A stretch of 6,587 nt of DNA from UMGS1502 sp045545435 (GTDB lineage Bacteria > Actinomycetota > Coriobacteriia > Coriobacteriales > Eggerthellaceae), in contig JAZQAV010000128.1 in NCBI GenBank assembly GCA_045545435.1, positions 1 to 6,587 on the forward strand. The letters run 5' to 3'. The position numbers and the translations under genes were made by a program. Of the stretch, positions 1 through 5,215 are shown one piece after another. The first letter of the stretch is position 1. Every line of letters starts with the position of its first letter. Under the pieces are notes generated by a model, which searched no databases, was not told the DNA's origin, and was given only the letters and a program-made list of their open reading frames with translations.

Positions 1-471
1 GGCGTTGACTGCGTGGCTACCGCGTTGCGCCAGGGCGCTCGTTCGGTATGCCAGGTTGTTCGTTCGCCAAGGCCTCCTGAAGCAGACGAGGCGCCAGCGG
101 CGTGGCCGGCCGCGCGCACCGTGTACTCCCAAGGATACGGCCAGCGCGAGGCGGATGAGCTTATGGGCGCCGACCCACGTTTATTCTCGACTGATACCGT
201 TGCGTTTGTTGACGACGGTGAAGGTCGCGTTTGCGGTGTGCGCGTAAAAGGCGTGAAGCAGGAGGGTGAAGAACGCGAAATACCTGCTCAATTGGTTCTT
301 ATTGCCAAGGGCTTCACCGGTGCGCAACAGCAGGTTCTTGACGCATTCTCCGGTTTTGACAACGTCTACCTTGCAGGAGATGCACGCCTGGGGTCCACGT
401 TGGTGGCTACGGCTATGGCCGATGCGCTTGAGGTGGCCAACGATATTGCATCCACGCTTTTCGAGGATTAA
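1..471 (+). CDS. gltD: Glutamate synthase small subunit-type NAD(P)/FAD oxidoreductase, C-terminal part (5' truncated)
   Basis: The reading frame is open from base 1 and ends at TAA 469-471, giving the last 156 residues of a protein that in this family is usually about 450-500 residues. The GltD subunit passes electrons from NAD(P)H through FAD and Fe-S clusters to the GltB subunit, which makes glutamate from glutamine and 2-oxoglutarate in the cytoplasm. Seen here: GVDCVATALRQGA at the left edge, matching the second nucleotide-binding fold of the family, then RPPEADEAPAAWP, LVLIAKGFTG near residue 95, and the terminal FAD-contact motif YLAGDARLGSTLV (GDAR at 126-129). The N-terminal Fe-S region lies outside the window. 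Related subunits (NADPH-dependent sulfide dehydrogenase/PreA-linked oxidoreductases) share this fold, so the partner subunit cannot be named. dapF begins 17 nt downstream, which suggests one transcript. Confidence 0.85.
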   Translation, partial: GVDCVATALRQGARSVCQVVRSPRPPEADEAPAAWPAARTVYSQGYGQREADELMGADPRLFSTDTVAFVDDGEGRVCGVRVKGVKQEGEEREIPAQLVLIAKGFTGAQQQVLDAFSGFDNVYLAGDARLGSTLVATAMADALEVANDIASTLFED

Positions 472-488
472 CGCAGAGGGGAAGCGCT

Positions 489-1370
489 ATGAAATTCACG
501 AAAATGCACGGCATCGGAAACGACTACGTGTACGTCAATTGCTTCGAGGAAACCGTCGAGAATCCTTCGAGCCTCGCTCAGATGGTGAGCGATCGTCACA
601 CGGGAATTGGCTCCGACGGCTTGATCCTAATTCGACCTTCGTCTTGCGCGGATTTCTTCATGGAAATGTTCAATGCCGATGGGAGCCGTTCGGCCATGTG
701 CGGCAACGGTATTCGCTGCGTTGGAAAGTACGTTTACGATCGCGGGTTAACTGACAAGACGGAAATCGACGTGAACACGCTTGCCGGCGTGAAGCATTTG
801 TCGTTGCACGTGGAAAATGGTTCGGTGGCCTCGGTTACCGTTGATATGGGCGCTCCGCAGCTTGATCCGGCGCTTGTACCCGTTGCGGCACCAGGCGATG
901 CGGTGATTGATGCGCCCATAGACGTTGCGGGTGGCCACTACTTCATGACGTGCGTTTCCATGGGCAATCCGCACGCGGTGATTATTGTTGAGGACACGGC
1001 CTCTTTTCCCGTGCAGGAAGTGGGGCAGCCCTTCGAGTTCCATCCGCTGTTTCCCGAGCGTACCAACGCCGAGTTCGTGCAGGTGCTTTCTCGTATCGAA
1101 GTGAACATGCGCGTGTGGGAGCGCGGTACGGGCGAAACGCTTGCGTGCGGCACGGGTGCCTGCGCAAGCGCCGTTGCCTGTGTTCTGAACGGTCTTACCG
1201 ATGATGAGCTGACCATCCATTTGCTTGGCGGCGACCTGCATATTCGTTGGGACCGTGCGGCAAACCGCGTGTTCATGACGGGGCCTGCGGCAACGGTTTT
1301 CGATGGCGAGTTTGATGCCACGGCGTGCCCGGCTGATAACCCGCCGCATGAAGTGGATCCCAGCTGGTAA
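489..1370 (+). CDS. dapF: Diaminopimelate epimerase
   Basis: Converts LL-diaminopimelate to meso-diaminopimelate, the precursor of lysine and the cross-linking residue of many peptidoglycans. It is a PLP-independent cytoplasmic enzyme with two catalytic cysteines. The 293-residue product is near the usual 270-290. It starts with MKFTKMHGIGNDY (Asn11) and carries FNADGSRSAMCGNG with first catalytic Cys71, GNPHA (Asn160), ERTNAEF (Asn193), and WERGTGETLACGTGA with Glu211-Arg212 and second catalytic Cys220. All expected active-site positions are present, so it should be active. The ATG is supported by the ribosome binding site AGAGGGGA at 475-482, 6 nt upstream of the start. It sits 17 nt after gltD and 98 nt before dapL, whose product is its substrate, so the pair forms the end of one pathway. 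Confidence 0.97.
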   Translation: MKFTKMHGIGNDYVYVNCFEETVENPSSLAQMVSDRHTGIGSDGLILIRPSSCADFFMEMFNADGSRSAMCGNGIRCVGKYVYDRGLTDKTEIDVNTLAGVKHLSLHVENGSVASVTVDMGAPQLDPALVPVAAPGDAVIDAPIDVAGGHYFMTCVSMGNPHAVIIVEDTASFPVQEVGQPFEFHPLFPERTNAEFVQVLSRIEVNMRVWERGTGETLACGTGACASAVACVLNGLTDDELTIHLLGGDLHIRWDRAANRVFMTGPAATVFDGEFDATACPADNPPHEVDPSW

Positions 1371-1436
1371 ATGCAACGGCAATTCTGCTCGCAAAAAGGC
1401 GAGGGCGCACTTGTGAAGGCCGCACGAAAAAGGTGC

Positions 1437-1471
1437 CATAAAAGGCGAAAGCGCATAAGGAGGCTTTTATG
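1437..1471 (+). promoter_or_regulatory. Possible RNA hairpin enclosing the dapL ribosome binding site
   Basis: CATAAAAG at 1437-1444 is the exact reverse complement of CTTTTATG at 1464-1471. The right arm contains the dapL ATG (1469-1471), and the 19-nt loop holds the AAGGAGG ribosome binding site (1457-1463). In RNA this 8-bp, mostly A-U stem could hide the start codon and modulate translation. The stem is weak and the match could be chance. The rest of the dapF-dapL gap (1371-1436) shows only a short CTCGC/GCGAG hairpin (1388-1403) and no clear promoter or terminator. Confidence 0.25.
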
Positions 1472-2698
1472 TTCACGGCAAATGATGCCTATTTGAAACT
1501 GCCCGGGAACTACCTGTTCTCGGAAATCGCGTCGCGTATCTCGGCATATTGCGCGGCCAATCCAGACAAGGCGGACCGCATTGTGCGGTTGGGAATAGGC
1601 GACGTAACTTTGCCCCTTGCCCCCGCTATAACAAAAGCGCTGCACGATGCCGTGGACGAAATGGCCGATGCGCGCACGTTTCGCGGCTATGCGCCCGATT
1701 TGGGCTACGATTTTTTGCGCAAGGCGATAGCGGAAAACGATTTCGCGGCACGCGGTGCCACTATTTCCCCCGATGAAGTGTTCGTGAGTGACGGCGCAAA
1801 GTCGGATTCGGCCAATATTCAGGAAATATTCGGCACCGATACGCGCATTGCCGTGTGTGATCCGGTGTATCCGGTGTACGTGGACTCCAACGTTATGGCA
1901 AACCGCACAGGAACGTACGACGCGGCAACAGGATTGTGGAGCAATGTGGTGTACATGCCGTGCACTCAGGAGAACGGCTTCGCGCCGTCTTTGCCCAACC
2001 CCGATCAGAACGTGGGTCTTATCTACCTGTGCTTCCCCAACAATCCCACCGGTGCCGCCATCGATAAGCCGCGATTGCAGCAGTGGGTTGACTACGCAAA
2101 CGAGCACAATGCGGTTATCGTCTACGACGCGGCGTACGAAGCCTACATATCCGACCCTGCGCTGCCGCACTCCATTTACGAATGCGATGGTGCGCGCACG
2201 TGTGCCATCGAGATACGCAGCTTCTCGAAAAACGCCGGGTTTACGGGGCTGCGTTTGGGCTACACCGTTGTGCCAAAGGATCTGAAAGATGCGGCCGGTG
2301 TTTCGCTGCACGATTTATGGGCACGTCGCCACGGGACCAAGTTCAACGGAGCGCCCTACATTGTCCAGCGCGCCGGAGAAGCGGTTTACAGCGAGCAGGG
2401 CATGCGCGAAACGCGCGGGCAAATTGCGTACTATCTGGAAAACGCCCGCATTATTCGCGAAGGCTTAAGCGGTGCCGGGTATGAGGTTTTCGGCGGCGTG
2501 AATGCGCCCTATATTTGGTTGAAGGCGCCAGAAGGCATTTCGTCGTGGGAGCTTTTCGAGCAGCTTCTTAACACGGTGCAGGTTGTGGGCACGCCGGGAT
2601 CGGGCTTTGGCCCCAGCGGGGAAGGTTTCTTCCGCTTAACGGCGTTCGGCACGCGCGAAAACGCCGAAGAAGCCGTGCGCAGAATCAAAGAGCTGTAA
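1469..2698 (+). CDS. dapL: LL-diaminopimelate aminotransferase
   Basis: A PLP-dependent class I/II (fold type I) aminotransferase that converts tetrahydrodipicolinate plus glutamate directly to LL-diaminopimelate and 2-oxoglutarate, bypassing the DapD/DapC/DapE acyl route. The 409 residues match the usual length. The N-terminus NDAYLKLPGNYLFSEIASR followed by RLGIGDVTLPL is typical of DapL rather than other aminotransferases. Further motifs are FRGY 71-74, SDGAK 107-111, DPVYPVY 131-137, NNPTG 191-195 (Asn192 type PLP contact), YDAAYEAY with Asp220 and Tyr223, and SFSKNAGFTG with the Schiff-base Lys254. FFRLTAFG carries the substrate-carboxylate Arg389. The start is fixed by a strong AAGGAGG at 1457-1463. 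A good intrinsic terminator follows 25 nt after the stop, so dapL ends the gltD-dapF-dapL unit. The adjacent dapF supports the DapL assignment. Confidence 0.95.
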   Translation: MFTANDAYLKLPGNYLFSEIASRISAYCAANPDKADRIVRLGIGDVTLPLAPAITKALHDAVDEMADARTFRGYAPDLGYDFLRKAIAENDFAARGATISPDEVFVSDGAKSDSANIQEIFGTDTRIAVCDPVYPVYVDSNVMANRTGTYDAATGLWSNVVYMPCTQENGFAPSLPNPDQNVGLIYLCFPNNPTGAAIDKPRLQQWVDYANEHNAVIVYDAAYEAYISDPALPHSIYECDGARTCAIEIRSFSKNAGFTGLRLGYTVVPKDLKDAAGVSLHDLWARRHGTKFNGAPYIVQRAGEAVYSEQGMRETRGQIAYYLENARIIREGLSGAGYEVFGGVNAPYIWLKAPEGISSWELFEQLLNTVQVVGTPGSGFGPSGEGFFRLTAFGTRENAEEAVRRIKEL

Positions 2699-2723
2699 CA
2701 TTCCGCACGCATACTGAGGTTCG

Positions 2724-2749
2724 AAGGGCGCCCAGGTGGCGCCCTTTTT
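2724..2749 (+). terminator. Intrinsic terminator after dapL
   Basis: AAGGGCGCC (2724-2732) and GGCGCCCTT (2738-2746) form a 9-bp stem, seven of them G/C pairs, around the 5-nt loop CAGGT, followed directly by the T run 2745-2749. It is 25 nt downstream of the dapL stop codon. The geometry is that of a classic rho-independent terminator, and it separates the gltD-dapF-dapL unit from glnN. Confidence 0.9.
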
Positions 2750-2769
2750 GCGTCCCTGCGTTGCGTGTG

Positions 2770-2825
2770 TGTTACGCCAACGTTAACAGCAAATTTCGTA
2801 ACACGGGCGAAAAATGCCCGTAACA
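2770..2825 (+). promoter_or_regulatory. Candidate nitrogen-regulator (GlnR-like) operator array upstream of glnN
   Basis: Four GTNAC-type elements lie in 56 bp: GTTAC 2771-2775, GTTAAC 2782-2787, GTAAC 2798-2802 and GTAAC 2820-2824. The last two bracket GAAAA at 2809-2813, giving GTAAC-n6-GAAAA-n6-GTAAC with an exact 11-bp period. The first two elements are also 11 bp apart. From family knowledge, the OmpR-type GlnR of actinobacteria binds alternating GTNAC and GAAAC half-sites spaced by 6 nt before glutamine synthetase genes. The match and the position 160-215 bp before glnN make a nitrogen-responsive operator likely. Whether this lineage has that GlnR is not visible here. An overlapping 6-bp inverted repeat, ACGGGC/GCCCGT (2803-2821), offers an alternative reading as a palindromic operator. 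Confidence 0.5.
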
Positions 2826-2834
2826 AACGCGCAC

Positions 2835-2840
2835 TATCTT
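2835..2840 (+). promoter_or_regulatory. Tentative -10 element of the glnN promoter
   Basis: TATCTT at 2835-2840 is the best -10-like hexamer after the GTAAC array. No TTGACA-like hexamer sits at the expected distance; that place is taken by AAATGC and the GTAAC at 2820. A poor -35 next to an operator fits an activator-dependent promoter, but the call rests on a weak hexamer. If correct, the leader to the glnN start is about 135-140 nt. Confidence 0.25.
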
Positions 2841-2841
2841 C

Positions 2842-2860
2842 GAATTGTTCGAACGAATTC
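2842..2860 (+). repeat. Imperfect dyad GAATT-n9-AATTC around TTCGAA
   Basis: GAATT (2842-2846) and AATTC (2856-2860) are inverted around a 9-nt centre containing the palindrome TTCGAA (2848-2853); a second TTCGAA lies at 2839-2844. The cluster is next to the putative start of glnN transcription and could be an operator or a weak 5' hairpin. No known regulator site is recognised. The remaining leader (2861-2984) holds two CAAAGCGC direct repeats (2909-2916, 2922-2929) and is otherwise featureless apart from the glnN ribosome binding site. Confidence 0.2.
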
Positions 2861-2984
2861 ATCGTGCAGGAAAACGAAGTCGAAACGATCGCACGCCCAT
2901 CACGCGAACAAAGCGCATCTGCAAAGCGCGGCGTCAGAACTCGGCGCGTGAGGGCGCGGGCGATCAGGGGAAAGGGGAAAGCAC

Positions 2985-5069
2985 ATGGCTCGTATTGCTG
3001 AAGAGTACGGCACGCTTGTTTTCAACGACCACACCATGCAAGAGCTGCTTCCGTCCGCAACGTACAAGGCGCTTTCGAAAACCATCAAGCAGGGCAAGCC
3101 GCTTGACCTTGAGGTGGCCAACGTAGTCGCTCACGCAATGAAGGAATGGGCTGTTGCACACGGGGCAACCCACTATACGCACTGGTTCCAGCCGTTAAGC
3201 GGCATCACCTCCGAGAAGCACGATGCGTTTGTCGACCCGCAAGACGATGGGCGCGCCATCATGACCTTCTCGGGCAAGGCGCTTATCCAGGGCGAGCCGG
3301 ATGCCTCAAGTTTCCCCAGCGGAGGTGTGCGCGCAACGTTTGAGGCGCGCGGCTATACCGCATGGGACCCCACCAGCTACGCCTTCATAAAAGACGAAGT
3401 GCTCTGCATCCCCACGGCGTTTTGCAGCTACACCGGCGAAGCGCTCGACAAGAAAACGCCGCTTTTGCGTTCGATGGAGGCCATCTCGCAACAAGCGTGC
3501 AAAGTTTTAGCCCTGTTCGGGCAAGAGGTGCCGCGCGTTACCACCACGGTGGGCGCCGAGCAGGAGTACTTCCTTATCAAAGAATCGGACTATGAACAGC
3601 GCCAAGACCTTATTCTCACCGGCCGGACGCTCTTCGGGGCGCCTCCGTGCAAGGGCCAAGAGATGGAGGAGCATTACTTTGGCGCCATTAGGCCAACGGT
3701 CAACGAGTTCATGAAGGAGCTTGACGAGGAGCTTTGGAAGCTGGGGATTCCAGCAAAGACGAAGCACAACGAGGTCGCTCCCTGCCAGCATGAACTTGCT
3801 CCCACGTTCGGCATCAGCAATGTGGCCATCGACCATAATTTGCTCACCATGGAGCTTATGCGCACCATCGCAAGCCGTCATGGCTTGGTGTGCCTGCAGC
3901 ACGAAAAGCCGTTCGAGGGCATTAACGGTTCGGGAAAGCACAACAACTGGTCAATAGCGACGGACTCCGAAAACCTGTTGGACCCTGGTAAAACACCCGC
4001 CTCCAACCTGCGCTTTTTGGTGTTTTTGGCGGCTGTCGTGGAAGCCGTTGACGATTACCAGGACATGCTTCGCATCACGGTAGCAAGCGCGGGCAACGAC
4101 CATCGCCTGGGCGCCAACGAAGCGCCTCCCGCCATTATCTCGATCTTCTTGGGCGATGAGCTTGACCGCGTTGTGGATGCCATCATCGCAGGTGAAGAGG
4201 AGAAGACGGTCGACGCGGTTTACATGGACCTGGGCGTTTCGGTGCTTCCCAGCTTCGAGCGCGATGCAACCGACCGTAACCGCACCAGCCCCTTTGCGTT
4301 CACGGGCAACAAGTTCGAGTTCCGCATGCCGGGCAGCCAAATTAACCTGGCCGATGCGAACACCATTCTGAACACCATTGTTGCCAAGTCGCTGAAGAAC
4401 TTCTGCGAAGCCGTTGAGGGCGCCGACGATTTCGAGCAGGCGGCATTCAAGTGGGTGCGCACGACGCTCACCAACCATCAGCGCATTATTTTCAACGGCG
4501 ACGGTTATACCGACGAATGGGTGGAAGAGGCGCAACGTCGTGGGCTTATGAACCTGAAGTCGACGGTTGATGCTGCCGAGCGCATGCTCGATCCCAAGAA
4601 CAAGGCGCTGCTTGCTGAGTTCGGCGTAATGAATGAGGTTGAAAACCACAGCCGATACGAAGTGAAGCTGGACACGTATTCGAAGCTCATCAACATTGAG
4701 GGTCAAACGATGAGCCATATGACCAAGCGCAAGATCGCGCCCGCCGTGAGCACGTATGCCAACCAAATTGCAGGCACGGTTAATGCAAAGAAGCAGGCGA
4801 ACCCTGCGTTGGAACCAAAGGCAGATTTGAAGCTGCTTGATCAGCTGAACGACGGTGCAAATCGCATTGAAGAAGCGGTGGAGGCACTTGACGCGGCCCT
4901 TGCCAAAGCGCAATCGATTTCCGATTCGCTTGCGAAGGCGCGTTCGTATCACGATGACGTTCTTGCTTCCATGGACGATTTGCGTGCCGTGTGCGACCAG
5001 ATGGAGGGCATTGTTTCTACCGAAGCGTGGCCGCTGCCAACCTACAACAAGATGCTGTTCTATTGCTAA
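2985..5069 (+). CDS. glnN: Glutamine synthetase type III
   Basis: Forms glutamine from glutamate, ammonium and ATP in the cytoplasm. At 694 residues it has the length of the large type III enzymes (about 700), not GSI or GSII (about 350-470). The N-terminal part begins MARIAEEYGTLVFNDHTMQ and includes HYTHWFQPLSG. Catalytic motifs follow: GAEQEYF 190-196 (metal-ligand type Glu192, Glu194), KHNEVAPCQHELAP 260-273 (Glu263, Glu270), NGSGKHNNW 314-322 (His319), DHRLGANEAPP from 372 (Arg374, Glu379), and KFEFRMPGSQ with Glu445 and Arg447. The C-terminal extension includes a likely helical, Ala/Leu/Glu-rich stretch at about 615-675 and the family-typical ending WPLPTYNKMLF. AAGGGGA at 2972-2978 supports the ATG. 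It has its own control region, and the upstream terminator makes it independent of dapL. With the gltD-type gene it would complete a GS-GOGAT cycle. Confidence 0.97.
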   Translation: MARIAEEYGTLVFNDHTMQELLPSATYKALSKTIKQGKPLDLEVANVVAHAMKEWAVAHGATHYTHWFQPLSGITSEKHDAFVDPQDDGRAIMTFSGKALIQGEPDASSFPSGGVRATFEARGYTAWDPTSYAFIKDEVLCIPTAFCSYTGEALDKKTPLLRSMEAISQQACKVLALFGQEVPRVTTTVGAEQEYFLIKESDYEQRQDLILTGRTLFGAPPCKGQEMEEHYFGAIRPTVNEFMKELDEELWKLGIPAKTKHNEVAPCQHELAPTFGISNVAIDHNLLTMELMRTIASRHGLVCLQHEKPFEGINGSGKHNNWSIATDSENLLDPGKTPASNLRFLVFLAAVVEAVDDYQDMLRITVASAGNDHRLGANEAPPAIISIFLGDELDRVVDAIIAGEEEKTVDAVYMDLGVSVLPSFERDATDRNRTSPFAFTGNKFEFRMPGSQINLADANTILNTIVAKSLKNFCEAVEGADDFEQAAFKWVRTTLTNHQRIIFNGDGYTDEWVEEAQRRGLMNLKSTVDAAERMLDPKNKALLAEFGVMNEVENHSRYEVKLDTYSKLINIEGQTMSHMTKRKIAPAVSTYANQIAGTVNAKKQANPALEPKADLKLLDQLNDGANRIEEAVEALDAALAKAQSISDSLAKARSYHDDVLASMDDLRAVCDQMEGIVSTEAWPLPTYNKMLFYC

Positions 5070-5103
5070 TGGAGCGCGTAGGTAATCGAAGGAAATAAAT
5101 CTT

Positions 5104-5199
5104 ATGCCAACTGCGGTTTGGTTATGCGAGCAGCAAACGACCGCAGTTGGCAGTGCGTTTTGCGCAGCTGTATGGCAACTGACGGCGAGTGCGCAGTGA
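5104..5199 (+). CDS. Possible 31-codon leader ORF between glnN and the downstream gene
   Basis: ATG 5104 opens a 31-codon frame ending at TGA 5197-5199: it begins MPTAVWLCEQQTT and ends VWQLTASAQ. A ribosome-binding-like AAGGAA lies at 5089-5094, 9 nt before the ATG, and the stop is 16 nt before the next gene's ATG. The frame spans a strong inverted repeat and its alternative partner, the arrangement expected of a leader peptide whose translation controls RNA folding. There is no run of one amino acid's codons, only two Trp, two Cys and four Gln. It does not resemble a known family, and an open frame of this size can occur by chance. Confidence 0.2.
   Translation: MPTAVWLCEQQTTAVGSAFCAAVWQLTASAQ
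5105..5152 (+). repeat. Perfect 13-bp inverted repeat (RNA hairpin) downstream of glnN
   Basis: TGCCAACTGCGGT (5105-5117) and ACCGCAGTTGGCA (5140-5152) are exact reverse complements separated by 22 nt. Within the loop, TTTG and CAAA could add pairing. It lies 35 nt after the glnN stop. The only downstream T run, TTTT at 5158-5161, begins 5 nt after the stem, so it is a poor intrinsic terminator. It may still attenuate readthrough, stabilise the glnN 3' end, or act as a protein-binding palindrome. Confidence 0.6.
5140..5185 (+). promoter_or_regulatory. Alternative hairpin competing with the 13-bp inverted repeat
   Basis: TATGGCAACTGACGG (5171-5185) is an imperfect direct copy of TATGCCAACTGCGG (5103-5116). 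The right arm of the main repeat (5141-5152) can therefore pair with 5173-5185 instead: 3 bp, a bulged A5182, 6 bp, a G-G mismatch and 2 bp. The two folds exclude each other, as segments 1:2 and 2:3 do in transcription attenuators. No good 3:4 terminator is visible, and the downstream ribosome binding site at 5203-5211 is not obviously covered, so the mechanism remains unproved. Confidence 0.3.
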
Positions 5200-5215
5200 G
5201 CCGAGAGGAGGCGAC

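Noticed and set aside
1388..1403. CTCGC/GCGAG hairpin after dapF as a terminator
   Set aside because: Only a 5-bp stem with no following T run.
1371..1496. 41-codon + frame starting directly after the dapF stop and overlapping the dapL start
   Set aside because: No ribosome binding site, an unusual Arg/Lys-rich translation, and it would run over the dapL initiation region out of frame.
938..2311. 457-codon open frame on the minus strand across dapF, the gap and dapL
   Set aside because: It lies opposite two intact genes with full active-site motifs; its Arg/His/Cys/Val-rich translation has no recognisable domain, as expected for a GC-rich antisense shadow.
2770..2788. Bacillus-type GlnR/TnrA box (TGTNA-n7-TNACA)
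   Set aside because: The arms TGTTA and TAACA are present but separated by 9 nt, not 7, and only once; the 11-bp-phased GTNAC pattern explains the region better.
2803..2821. ACGGGC/GCCCGT hairpin as a second terminator
   Set aside because: Only a 6-bp stem followed by AACAAACG rather than a T run; better read as part of the operator array.
3951..4952. 333-codon minus-strand frame opposite glnN
   Set aside because: Antisense shadow of a well-conserved enzyme, with no family motifs.
5105..5161. The 13-bp inverted repeat as a standard intrinsic terminator of glnN
   Set aside because: The loop is 22 nt and the only T run is four bases starting 5 nt past the stem, so efficient rho-independent termination is doubtful.
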